From assembly GCA_000733355.1 (NCBI GenBank), contig JNVV01000001.1:2434091-2498090 (forward strand): a stretch of 64,000 nt of DNA. Reading direction: 5' to 3'. Under the pieces are notes generated by a model. The model searched no databases. It worked only from the letters and a program-made list of their open reading frames with translations, and was not told the DNA's origin. Shown here one piece after another: positions 53,778 to 64,000 of the stretch. Position 1 is the stretch's first letter; each line of letters starts with the position of its first letter. Position numbers and translations under genes: made by a program. The DNA is from Falciphora oryzae (Eukaryota; Ascomycota; Sordariomycetes; Magnaporthales; Magnaporthaceae).

Positions 53778-55747
53778 CTAGGCCATGTCGTCGCCACGGG
53801 CCCGTCCGCGCTTGGCCGGGCTGGAGCCCTGCCCAAAGTGCTGCTTCTGCAGGTGTCGGAGGGCATTGCGGTCGTTGCGCTCGTTCTGGCGCCGGCGGCA
53901 ATCCTCGGCGTAGCCGGGGAGGTGCTCCTTCTTCCACTCGATGGCGGCCTCGTACTGGAGCTGCAGAAACGGGTCGTCGTGGCCGCGAGGCTTGGGGACG
54001 TCAATGAGGTTTCCCTTGGAGTCGAACTTGAGCAGGTTCTGGTTGGCAACAGGCCTCGGCACCGGCACCGGCGCAGTCGCCGGCGCCAGAGGGAACTGGG
54101 GTGGCCTTGGAGCCGCAGGGCCGTTGGAAACTCCCGACGGCATCGGCCTGGGCCGGTTCAAGGCCGGACCAGAAGGCTGGAAAGCAGCCTTGGCCGGAGA
54201 GCCCGAGGGAGTAGGATGAGCCGGAGCAGCAAAGGGAGGCGGACGCTGTCCAAGTATGGGAAGCATGCCTCCTCCAGCCGCCGCGATCTGGGCCTGCAGA
54301 GCAGCAGCCTGCTGCATCACGATCTGCTGCATCGCGACCAGCGCCGACAAGTCGGGCTGCATCATGTTATGGTTGAAAGGGAGGGCGACACCGAAAGGCG
54401 CAGCAGGGAACAGCGGCCCCTGCGGGGTCTGAATCACCGGCGGTGGGATGATAGTGATGAGTGCTCCAGGCGGAAAGCCGCCGCCAGGAATAACGGCCCC
54501 GTTCAAGAAGATGCCAGGGGCAGCAGGCTGTCCAGTCATCTGGGCCTGGCCGCCGCCTCCCAGCTTGGCTATCGCCAGCGGAGCGCCCTTCTTCGCCGGG
54601 GCAAACACGGCTGCGGCCGGGTTAAGGCCCTTGGCCTTCTTCGGCTTGACCACCTCGGCGCTGGCATCCTTGATACCGACATGGTTGCCGTCGCTGGCGA
54701 CCTCGTAGGTGCCATCGTCTATCGACGCCTTGGAGCTGGGGACTGAGACAGCCGTGAGGAGGCTTCGCTTGCTCAGAAACGACACAGAGGTCCCGTTGGA
54801 CTCCTCGCTGATGTAAACTTGCTTGCGTGTGCCGGCCGCGTCCTTCCGGGAGGGGATACCGGCAGCCTCATTGCCGATGACACTGGACTTTGGATGCTGG
54901 AGGCGCTCCACTAGGTTCTGAAAGTCCCGAACCTTCTGCATGGACTTGATCTTGCCTGGGGACGGGGGCTCAAGGGTCGGGGGAGGCAGCGAGTCGATGG
55001 CAGGATAGACAAAGCCTCCTTGGGGAGTCATACCCGGGATCACTCCATAGTCGGTCAACGAGCATTCTCCACGTGCTGAAGCAGACGTGATCTCTCCGGT
55101 TCCGAGAGCGGCACCTCGAGCACGATCTATGCGGACCTTGGCAGCCTCGACAGCCTCGGCGATCTCGATCAGGAGGCGGGTGGTTGTGCCGGACCCGGAA
55201 CTGCTGTCCGACATGGCCTCGAGCGCGCGGATATCGTAGCGCTTGCTGCAAAGCCCGGCCGTGAGGCTAAAACGACTGGGCGAGTCGTCTTTGGCGCCAT
55301 CCTGGGGATCCGTCTTGGACACTCGGCTGGCATATCCCCAGCCACGCGGGGTGCGCTCGGGAGGCATGTCTGGGGTATGAGTTAGCAAGCGCTGCGGTAG
55401 AGGCCGAGTCTACGCAGCCACCCTTCAGATACAAAACAGCGCGGACATACTTACCGACCAAGGTAGTGCTGTCCTTCGCTAGATGCACAGCAACACAAAG
55501 ATCTTCCTTGGTAAACCCAAGGACACAAATGGCGACAGCTATCTGCCTTGCGTGAGTCTAATGTTTGCCGATGATGCCCACGGATGGAGAGCAGACTTCG
55601 GATGGGGGATCGATGGCAGCCGATGATCGCGGCAAGCGGACTTGGCAACTTACCGATCCTGAGGGCCTGTATCGCGGCTTCTCGTGAGGGCCGCAGCGGT
55701 CTGCAGTCTTTGAGCAAGTTATGCCTGAGTAGGCAAGGATTCGGCGA
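53778..55747 (-). CDS. unrecognised fungal protein, low-complexity Pro/Ala/Gln-rich
   Basis: Three clear exons, 55747-55654, 55538-55455 and 55369-53778, give 589 codons that join in one frame to TAG at 53778. The first two exons encode a conserved-looking helical segment: NPCLLRHNLLKDCRPLRPSR, EAAIQALRIAVAICVLGFTK and EDLCVAVHLAKDSTTLVDMP. Next come PERTPRGWGYASRVSK, helical TTRLLIEIAEAVEAAKVRID, a KVRDFQNLVERLQHPKSS helix, a long Pro/Gly/Ala region (GGGFPPGALITIIPPPVIQT) with a Gln/Met-rich stretch (ALVAMQQIVMQQAAALQAQI), and a charged C-terminal helix ending in a basic KRGRARGDD tail. I do not know the family or function. The true 5' end is unresolved: 55748 follows a CTAAC...CAACAG acceptor. 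A possible first exon 55934-55908 (MPQNGSSLL) needs a weak GTCTCT donor. Confidence 0.62.
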
Positions 55748-57480
55748 CTGTTGAGAGGCGTTAGGAAACGGGAAGCCGGGTGCAGGAACGAGGACTGCAA
55801 GGTGGGAGCGTGGTGGTCCAGGGACCAATACCGGAACTGTGGTGTTGAATCGGAGAGAGGTTGCACTGCTCTACGTTTAGAGAGATGAGTTAGGATTGTA
55901 AAGAGACGAGCAAAGAGCTTCCGTTCTGGGGCATAATTTTGCGCCAGGGTGGTGCTGGTCAAAGTTGTGCGGGCAGAGAGAAACGGAGGGGGCAGCCCTA
56001 GCTCAACCTCTAAGGCCGATAAAGAGCCAGGGCAAGGGGCTGCTTGCAACCCTGATGGCTGAGACGGGCGTGATGGAGAGCTGAGGGCACTACCGGTGCC
56101 TTGGGAGTCCCCTAGCGAGATATTACTTACGTACCGTGCCCTTGGGACACGCCCTGATGGGCCGCGGGGAGCTCTCCCCCTCTCCCGCACACTCTGCGAG
56201 GACCAGGTGCCGAGGACCAGCTCCGGCTCCGAGGAAAGGTTCCTGATATCACAGTAATCCTCTCGGCTCAACAGTAGCTCGAGAAACACAGGCTTGTCGA
56301 TGTTATCTGGGGTTGATGCTCGGCCGCGGCGGGATCGTATCGCATGGAGGAAGAGAATTCCGTGCGCTCGTGTAAATCGCTTTGGCTTTTCCTGATCAAG
56401 ATAATGCCGTTTAGGTGGGCAGAAGAAATACCCTAACGCTGCGGCACTCTCTAGCCAAAAAAGAGGTGATGGCGCCTTGGGCCTGGATGGCAGTAGATGA
56501 CGGGAGCGAGATCACTGGGCTTCGTTGACAATGTGGAAGACAACAGGTTCTCTCCGCCACAGAGAGATGGAACTAGAGCAAAACAGAGCACAATCCTGTT
56601 TCCGTGGAACAAGATATCACCAACTTTGGGCAGGAGTCACCCTTCTCGCCAGACTACCACCAACCGAGCCATCACGCACAGGTGCCGGCCTGGTACCTTC
56701 CCGAGCAACCGTCCTCAAAAACACGCTTGCGGCTACTGCCAAAAGATCTTCCAGAGCTGTTAGAGTGCAAGCCTTCCATAATACCCGTCCAGTGCTCCTC
56801 CCTGCGAGCCTGACTCCATCCAAGGGTGGCGATAGCATTGCGCAGAGATGAAATCAGACGGCGCTGCGGGAAAATAAAGGAATGGCAAGAAGAAGCGCCC
56901 CAACAGCGGGCACTTTTACTAGAGGTCTAACGATAGGTCAAGTGCAGGACACCAGCCTAGGGTATTAAAAGGTCTACCAGTAGTCGTCCTGTGGCGGGGC
57001 TAAACTACCAAATGAGTGCAATCATATCCAGTCTCGTCAGAGACGGTAGTTGTTCGAGGCAAACAGATATATGCCAGTTGACACATCGGACGGAGGCTGC
57101 CGAGCCCCACTTGTGGCGCGGGATATACCTACCGACGAGCCAGTCACCAGCCAGTGCCGCAAGGCGGACAAACCGTTGCCCCGTGCGTTATCTTTCAGAT
57201 ACCCATGGCCACGGGACGGGTGCCTCCCAATGGAATAAACCCCATTGGCGGACGGCGAGATTCTATGTCGTCCAAGCACCCTGAAATACACGTCTATCTT
57301 TGGCAACGATGATACAAAGCAAATCAAGCAGGCATGGCTTCGTAAGTTGGTATTTGAGAGATATGACACTCAATAACAGTATGTCCAGTCCGGGGAGCTA
57401 TTCAAGAGGCAGAGATATAGAGCACAAGGCAAAAGAATACAGACGCCAGCATAAATAGCGAAAGAGCAACACAATATAAT
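55748..57480. other. 5' region of the unknown gene plus intergenic, 1.7 kb
   Basis: This probably holds 5' untranslated exons of the 53.8-55.7 kb gene and the 3' flank of the AIM24 gene. A minus-strand frame from about 56513 to 55558 stays open for about 318 codons without an ATG start. Splice-like donors occur near 56130 (GTACGTAAGT). No tRNA or repeat family was recognised. Confidence 0.4.
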
Positions 57481-59226
57481 TCACATGCTGACGTTAGCCT
57501 GACCGCCCATGTAAGCACCGAAAGCTTTCTATCGGGCGATGAGGATGACACGGTCAGCATCTCGAACGACTGAGAATGTAGGAAAGGAAGCAGACATACC
57601 GCGTTCCTCGTTTGGAGGAAGACCGTCCCCGGGCCGGTGAATTTACACACGAGACCCTCACCAGAGGCGTAGCCCGACACTAGACCGCCAGAAGCGACAC
57701 GCTCGAGAATGTACTTGGTATCCCATGCAACCAGGTGGCCGTTGTCGACGACATATTTCTCGCCGTCCGCAAGCTAGATGTGGTGACACAATCAGAGTCG
57801 GCAGACTAAGAGCCAGGCTATGTATGGGGCCAAGTACATACATCTTTGCGAATGATGGCGCCAAAGCTCGTGAGCCAGAGCAGGCCGGTGCCGCTGATCT
57901 TGTAGACCCAGAGGCCCTCGCCACTGAACATGGCCTTGCCGAGACTCTGCCTCTTGTACTCCTTGATGACGCCCTGGGTCGAGGCCAGGTACCCGTCGTG
58001 GCCCACAGACCAGGACTCCTTGCCCGTCAGTCGGAGGCTGGTGATGTCACCCAGCATCGACGGGGCCAGCAGCAGCTCCCCGGGGCCCGTGAAGGTCGAG
58101 TCGCCCATCTCGCCGCCGGCAACGAGTTTCTTGACGCTGAACTTTAGTTTACCCCTGAGAGTGATGGTGTGTGACATGGCGATCATGGTTCCTGAGTAGC
58201 ACGGTGGTCAGCTAGCGACGGCATCCAGAAGCTGGGTGCAAGCCGAGCCTGCATAAACTCACCTGGCTTGGCGGAGAGTGGACAGCCCATAGCCAGCTGT
58301 ATGGTCAGGATGGTGTTGGAGTCACGGTGGCTGATCCGATAGCTCCCGCCGTTGAAGGTGCCCACATCGTCGACAGTGGCCGAAGCCCCGACAAAGTGGT
58401 TGGCCGCCGGTGCGCCCCCCTGCAGGTTTGACGGGTCACTCGTGTCGAGCGGCGATTCAGGCGCAACAGCAAGGCTGGTGGCCCCTTTCTCGGGCGGGTA
58501 CTCCTCGGCGGCTGTTGCGCCGGCCGAGTCCCCCGCAGGAGGTCCGGCGTACGTCGGCGGCGGCGCAAACTGCTGGGACGAGGTGGCCGAGGGCGTCCGG
58601 CCGTGCAGAGCTAGGGCAGCATGATGCTGAGGGTGCTGGGGCTGCTGATGCGGCTGCGGCGACTGTGACTGTTGTGAGGGAGGGGGAGGGTACGAGACCG
58701 GAGTGTGTGTTTGTGGCGGCGGAGTCGGGGAGGCGGCGGCGAACTGCTGCTGTTGCGGCTGCGGCTGGGCGCCCGGAGGAGGAGGATAGTGTCTCTGAGG
58801 CGGGGATTGTGCGCCCGGAGGCGGGGGATAGTACTGCTGCTGCGGCTGCGGCGACTGTTGCTGGCCCGGCGGTGGCGGGTAGTTCCTCTGGGGGGCTGGC
58901 TGGCCTTGCGACGGTGGTGCCGGATACGAAAACTTGGTCTGGGTGGCCGGAGGTGAAGTCGGGGGCGAGGTCGGGGGAGGAGGATAGTTCGTCGCGGGCG
59001 CCGGAGCTATGAGAGAGGTTGGGTTCAGCAACTGCACATGACAGCCACGGCGGCAACGATGGGAGAAGTCGTGACTCGAGGTGGAGGGGAGATTGAGTTC
59101 ATCGCGTACATCCCGAGGCTCCAGGCGGGGCTAGAAGCAGCTTGTTAGTTTCCATTCAGGAGCTAGGTCGAGGCTGCAATGCTCGGACGCTCTCGCGAAC
59201 TTACGAGGATAGTACTGTCCAGACAT
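57481..59226 (-). CDS. AIM24-family protein with Pro/Gln-rich N-terminus
   Basis: Six exons, 59226-59205 (22 nt), 59130-59110 (21 nt), 59006-58263, 58191-57842, 57773-57600 and 57528-57481, encode 452 aa. The first two tiny exons give [14 protein letters not shown], joining [20 protein letters not shown]. About 200 residues of YPPPP-containing and Gln-rich repeats follow. From about residue 222 an AIM24 (DUF124) beta domain begins: [98 protein letters not shown] and [20 protein letters not shown], ending [12 protein letters not shown]. Yeast Aim24 is a mitochondrial inner-membrane protein that supports MICOS. Here the N-terminus lacks a mitochondrial presequence, so a cytosolic or vesicular role like that of the shorter fungal members is more likely. 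Function is not established. Confidence 0.87.
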
Positions 59227-60791
59227 TTCTCAATTCGCAACCCAACAACACAGAAAAGTTACAATATTAAACACAAAGCAGGAAGCAGGAGCCCTCGGGG
59301 CCGTTTGGTACAGCGCGCAAAGCAGAGGCTGGCAGCGAAACGGGAAAGGGAAAGGCTGCCGTCCCCCGCACTTTTTGTAGCTTCTCTCCTCTCACACAGG
59401 CGCTTCCCGCCCCTTCCCAACAGACTTGGCCCCCACCATCCATCGAGCTGCTGCGCCTGCAGCCCGGGCAGTGGCCAAGCAGGTCCTGGGCGCGCGCTGC
59501 TAATTTGGGCGGCCGATCAGCGGGAAGGCGCCAATCAGTGGGGTTGGTGGAGGCGGCATCGCGTGTGGCAGGCCTCAAATCACCTGCCCTGTCTGGCGCT
59601 GTTGGCAGGTCGCACAAGGCTTTGTCCGGGGGCCTGGATCCGGCCGATGAGCCGGGCGCTTAGCTGTGGGATGATGAGGACGCAATGAGTGGTTCCGGGA
59701 CACAGCCGGCGGTTCTCATTGGCCGGCTCTAGTCGCAACCGCCTCTAGGTGCTCAATTAGAGACGCCGTCGTCTCGCCGGGGCTGGTGGCAAGCTGGGCC
59801 AACCTCCAGCATTGGACACAAAATCTTCAGCGCGGTAAAACAGCGTTCTGTTGTCAATCTCGGACGACAGGGAAGCTGTGCGGCTGAACCGGCACCATTT
59901 TCCATGACACGCTCATGCCAAATATTCACGTGGCTCAAACAACCGACACTCTTTATACTGCGGAAGCGCAAATATGATAATGTCACTCCTCGCCAGACTC
60001 AGAATCGATTCAAAAATGGCCAAGTCCCGTCCATGCTATGCTATCACCAGACAGCCCTTGACCAGTGAATGCTCTCAGCACTAGTTCAGGGGAAAAGAGC
60101 AACCCCTCGGCAGCCACGTGATCAAATCTCCTCTTCCAGATAATCTTACTAAAACTTCGGCCAATCAGAAGCTCAGCTCTCAAGCTCTTTAGAGCAAATG
60201 TCATCATGGCGCAGGTCAAAGCTCCCCCTGGCCAAGTAAGGAGAAAAAAAAGTCGGAAGATCAGCTGTTTAGAGAATCACATCGAGAGCTGGGCAAGACC
60301 ACTCCTTTTCCCCCACGCCCCTCCGAAATCCCCCTGCTAGATATTCTGTGAAGACTGAGCTCTCATCACTTTCAATTAATTATAATATTCTTTCCCTTTC
60401 CTCTTGTTCAGGAGAGGAACCGCAGGGAAACACCAAGCCCCGGCCCCTCGGCGGGAGCTCCGGATTCTCGGGCGTCACCACAACCCCGAACCGCGCCGCT
60501 TACGACGACCTCGCAGAGTGTGCGACAGCCACTCGAATCATCTCATCCCATTGACCCGACGTCGGCGAGCCTTGCGTCAAGGAAATTCCTGCGTAATTGT
60601 GCATACATCGGTTGCGGGCGCGAACGCCGAGCTCTCTCCGGTCTATACGAATTTCGGCCCCTTAGTCGCGAGGAGGACCGAGAGAGAGAGAGAGAGAAAG
60701 AGAGAGAAAGAAAAAGAATCCCAGCCCTCTGACGTCCAGCCCCGAATAGATTCCTGAACGCAGTGTCTGGGCCGCCTCGCAACCGGCAGCC
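59227..60791. promoter_or_regulatory. divergent promoter region AIM24-like / FAM210-like, 1.57 kb
   Basis: Between two divergent genes. A CACGTG E-box occurs at about 60115-60120, and the GA-rich tract 60680-60717 lies just upstream of the FAM210-like start. Frames here look non-coding. Confidence 0.45.
60680..60717 (+). repeat. GA-rich microsatellite upstream of the FAM210-like gene
   Basis: Imperfect (GA)n/(GAAA)n tract about 75-110 nt upstream of the ATG at 60792, probably in the promoter or 5' leader. Confidence 0.9.
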
Positions 60792-61941
60792 ATGCTCCGG
60801 CGGACGATGTTGGCCTTCCGGGCCTCGGGCGGGGTCGTGGGCCGAACCGTGGGCATAACCCCGAACCCGGCGATGCAGGGTTTGTGGCGCCAAGCTTGGA
60901 GGAGAACAACTACGGGCGGGGGTTTGCGTTCACTCGGCGCCGGCGTCCGAGACCCCAATCCGAAGCCCCTGGGGCTCTGGCAAAGAATACAGGCCTCCAC
61001 CATGCCGCTGGCAAGGGGCCTGAGGGGAACACTACAGCGGCAGGCGGCCAACAAGACCGCCGCGCCCAGCCGGGGGTTTCACGGGTCGAGGCCGCGGAGA
61101 ACGGGCAAGAGCTCTCCGACCCCCGAGGTGCCCGAGGAGTCGCTGTCACTGAGCCAGAGGATGAAGAAGCTCTCGCGCGAGTATGGCTGGGCCACGGTCG
61201 GTGTCTACTTTGCGCTGTCCGTGCTCGACTTCCCATTCTGCTTCCTGCTTGTCCGCATCGTCGGGACAGACCGGATTGGTTAGTCTTCCCCGTTCTGTTT
61301 CCCCTGCCCCCGCACATGGCGTTCGGGAATAGTTTCCGTCGTCCCAGAGGGATGCCTGGAAGCAGCACCGAAACGGGAGGGCGTCGTCACCGGGGAAGAG
61401 GCTCTGGATCCCTGCATACCGCAAAGTTTACATACTGACACCGCGCGTCTCATCACGTTCAACTGCGGACTTCGCAGCCGAGATCGAGCACGTCGTCGTC
61501 TCGAACGTGTCTCAGTTGATCCCAACCCGCGTCCAGGAGCTCTGGACTGAGTGGCGGGCCAGCCGGGCCGCCGCCAAGGAATCGTCGTCCGAGGACGGCC
61601 GGACAGGGGCCATCGAAGGCGACAACTGGGGCGTCAAGGAAGCCCAGCAAAACTACAAGATGGAAGCTAGTGAGTTTTCGATTAACTCTTCCCGTGTCTT
61701 GGCAGCTCTCGCCGTCTGCCGCCTCTTGCCTGCCGGCACTTGCTTTGGTTTGATGTTGCTGACCACCAAACGCCGCTACCCCTCACCGGTAGGCCTTGCT
61801 ACCCAGCTCGCGCTAGCCTACGCCGTGCACAAGAGCTTCATCTTCATCCGCGTGCCCCTGACGGCTGCCGTCACGCCCCGGGTGGTCAAAGTCCTGAGAT
61901 CCTGGGGATGGGAGATCGGCAAGCGGCGTCCCAAGGCATGA
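60792..61941 (+). CDS. FAM210/NAT2-like mitochondrial DUF1279 protein
   Basis: Three exons, 60792-61278, 61478-61669 and 61793-61941, encode 275 aa. The N-terminus (MLRRTMLAFRASGGVVGRT, many Arg, no acidic residue) is a mitochondrial presequence, with a later GFHGSRPRR cleavage-type motif. The DUF1279 domain reads SLSQRMKKLSREYGWATVGV, YFALSVLDFPFCFLLVRIVG, then exon 2 EIEHVVVSNVSQLIPTRVQE with a charged RAAAKESSSED stretch, and exon 3 LATQLALAYAVHKSFIFIRV, PLTAAVTPRVVKVLRSWGWE. Two membrane segments are predicted, one before and one after intron 1-2. The family includes human FAM210A/B and yeast Nat2, inner-membrane proteins linked to mitochondrial translation and respiratory function. The Nat2 acetyltransferase label is historical. 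The match of all junctions to the family alignment supports the model. Confidence 0.9.
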
Positions 61942-64000
61942 CCTCGGTAATCCTCCCTGGATTACGCATCCAATCTCATCCCGCTCCTTGCACAATCTGA
62001 GAGCCTTAGCGTGTACACTAAAGAAGAAGAAAAGAAGGGATGTGAGGCTCACACTGCACCGAGATTCCCCGTCCGAGCTTCCTGATCCAACAGCCCGCAT
62101 TCATGAGCTAGATGAAAGCGCCGTTTGAGATTTTCCACCCGCCGGGCACTAGGAAGGCCCCGGGGAGGTACTTTGCATAGACTTCAGGCGGTTCAGGGTA
62201 CTCTGGTCCTCACCCGCACGGGCATTTTCAAATCTTGTACATCACCATCGAGGCTAGATATCACATGGCCGTGTAACAGTATTGCCGACCCGCCTATCGT
62301 ACTGCGCAATCAGGGCTGCCGGTCATCGACGCAAGGAATGGAGGGAAAATGGGGACCATTGCCGGATTTGCGGCCCCTGCCGATCATGGAACCACCCTGT
62401 GACATGGTCCTCAGTCTTCAGCAGTAGGTTGAGTTGGGCAGAAAGTCTACCACCCGCCGATACTTACGCTGGTAAGCGCCTGGGAAGCTCGGAGGAAAGC
62501 GGCTGAGACGGGCGGTCTGATGGGGTGTGATGTGGCTTGATTCAAAAGATTGAAGGTTCCAGCCCATCGGTAACACGAAGCACTCCGTCCGTGTGCTCCC
62601 TTGTGGCTAGAACGGCCTCCTTATGGCTTCGGTAAAAACACCGCATTTGAGATGGTCCCAAAGTCCTCTGGAGAAGATCGCCGAGGGACTGGGAAAAAAC
62701 GGGGAGGGGTAAGACGTTAGCCCGTGCAACGTGCGACAGCCACCAATCTTCGGGCAGCGTGGCCGGCAAGCACCTATATTTCGCGCACGCCTTCTCGCTC
62801 AACTCGACTGACAGATAGAAACGGGGGCCGTGCTGGCGTGTGATGTCTGGCAGGTCGATCTCATCCTTGCCCTTCCGTCGTCGCCGTCCTCCCCCCTGCC
62901 TTTCGTTGCCTATCCTTAGACTTCGCTCCAGACCCGGGGAGGTGGGACCTGACGGTCAGGTTGACTGCTCAGACGGTTCTAGATCACCGCCAAGGGTATT
63001 ATCACCTTGAGATGAGGGGAACATGCCGGAATACGAAGGGAAGAAAAGGGGGAAAGAGGAGAAAGTCTAATAGAAACAAAAAGACCGCATGCACACGAGC
63101 CGGAGGCCCTTTTGCGATGAACAACGATGAACGGACGGTTTTCCGTTTTGGGGTTAGGCCGGGTCCTGGGGCTGAGCCGTGAGAGCAGGAGGGATTATGT
63201 AAAAGGCACATAGAAAACCACCCACACGTCAGAGCAAAAAAAAAGCCACAGGACGGTCGCTTTGCCGTGGTTGGCAGCCGGAACAAGGCGGCGGCGGAGG
63301 CCAGCCAAAGTTTGAAGGCAGCACGTACGGGTGAGCCAAGCCGGCCCACGCCCAGCCTGCCTCACGGCGGACTCATAAAGGAACCCGAGCCCAAGGAGGA
63401 CACACGGGCCTGGTGGCTGTCGGGGTTATCTTCTCGGCCGAAAGAGCCGAGGCCCTGGCTCTGGCCCAGGCTTTTTGCTCGCGACCGACCGGGAAGTGGG
63501 AGGGAAACAAAAAAAAAAAAAAAAGGGCCGTACATTTTCCGGTCCGACGCTGCCCCGTCGCAACACCCCCTGACCTGGTCTTGCGCCTAGCGAATGTCCC
63601 GCCTGCCCTGACCTGAATCGTTTTCTTTTTTTGGTCACCCTGGTGGAGATGCGGTAGGCAGTCACGCAGGAAGAGCGAGAGGCCGGGGTTTTTTTTTTTT
63701 TTCTCTTTGCACAGGGCCCTGTGACGCTTTTGCATGCTGATGCTTGCCGTCGGGAAAGGCTGCATCTTCCATTCAATATGATCGAGTCAATACGGCACGA
63801 GAGAACCCCCCCTGAACGTTCGTCGGACATGATCCTTTTTGGCAATTACCTCCATCTACTTACTGCGAGGTCCTTTCTTAGCAGTAATTAGTAGGGACCA
63901 TGTGGCGGAGGGTGCCGACGACCACGCCATTTTGTCTTTGGCTGTTTTACTAAATTCTTCGTCATTTTTTTTTCCCTCCCTTTTTTGCTTTTTTTTTTTT
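61942..64000. other. 3' flank and gene-free end of the window, 2.06 kb
   Basis: Downstream of the FAM210-like gene. Homopolymer runs occur at 63510-63524 (A), 63688-63701 (T) and at the very end (T). No frame here shows domain character. A gene beyond the right edge may use this as its promoter. Confidence 0.45.

Noticed and set aside
53673..54746. Plus-strand 357-codon frame opposite the unknown 53.8 kb gene
   Set aside because: No recognisable domain, and composition mirrors the Pro/Ala-rich minus-strand gene.

Overview
This 64 kb window is nuclear DNA from a filamentous ascomycete (Pezizomycotina), most likely a Sordariomycete. The evidence is short spliceosomal introns (about 45-160 nt) with GTRNGT donors and CTAAC-type branch points, a GC-rich codon bias, widely spaced genes on both strands, and typical fungal gene families (SCAP, YPT7, GDA1, SPB1, a laccase-like oxidase). 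I recognise no rRNA, tRNA, CRISPR array, transposon or viral sequence. One assembly gap (8472-8690) is present. Exon coordinates below were derived by hand. For every complete spliced model the exon lengths add up to a whole number of codons.

Layout. 1-550 (-): 5' part of an FMN-dependent alpha-hydroxyacid dehydrogenase cut by the window edge. 952-1697 (-): DUF4202 protein. 2470-3909 (+): Lys/Ser-rich SANT/Myb-like protein interrupted by one in-frame TAG. 5207-6202 (-): divergent 14-3-3-like protein. 6.2-12.0 kb: gene-poor block with the gap. 11977-15519 (-): SCAP. 17633-18961 (+): JMJD7-type JmjC enzyme. 19133-21836 (-): SPB1 rRNA methyltransferase. 22308-24722 (+): CDT2-like WD40 protein. 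25243/25543-26727 (-): heme-oxygenase-like protein with a TAG followed by a 99-codon in-frame extension. 28016-29653 (-): SLC35F-type transporter. 31257-32388 (-): YPT7/Rab7. 33068-34581 (+): Mg-chelatase-like AAA protein. 34896-36786 (-): GDA1 Golgi GDPase. 38223-38528 (+): small secreted candidate. 39219-41003 (+): PPPDE-thioredoxin-PUL protein. 41316-43642 (-): MYND/DUF4470 protein. 44789-45506 (+): SUB1/PC4. 45944-46489 (-): secreted two-module Cys-rich protein. 48108-48485 (+): secreted candidate. 48913-51031 (-): multicopper oxidase. 53778-about 55747 (-): unrecognised low-complexity protein. 57481-59226 (-): AIM24-family protein with a Pro-rich N-terminus. 60792-61941 (+): FAM210/NAT2-like mitochondrial protein.

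The genes are mainly housekeeping (sterol sensing, vacuole traffic, Golgi glycosylation, ribosome assembly, transcription, replication control). Three predicted secreted products plus a secreted oxidase cluster at 38-51 kb. I see no biosynthetic gene cluster or operon-like arrangement. The least ordinary observations are the two TAG-interrupted reading frames, the divergent 14-3-3-like protein, the duplicated-module Cys-rich secreted protein, the PPPDE-Trx-PUL fusion and the unrecognised gene at 53.8-55.7 kb.
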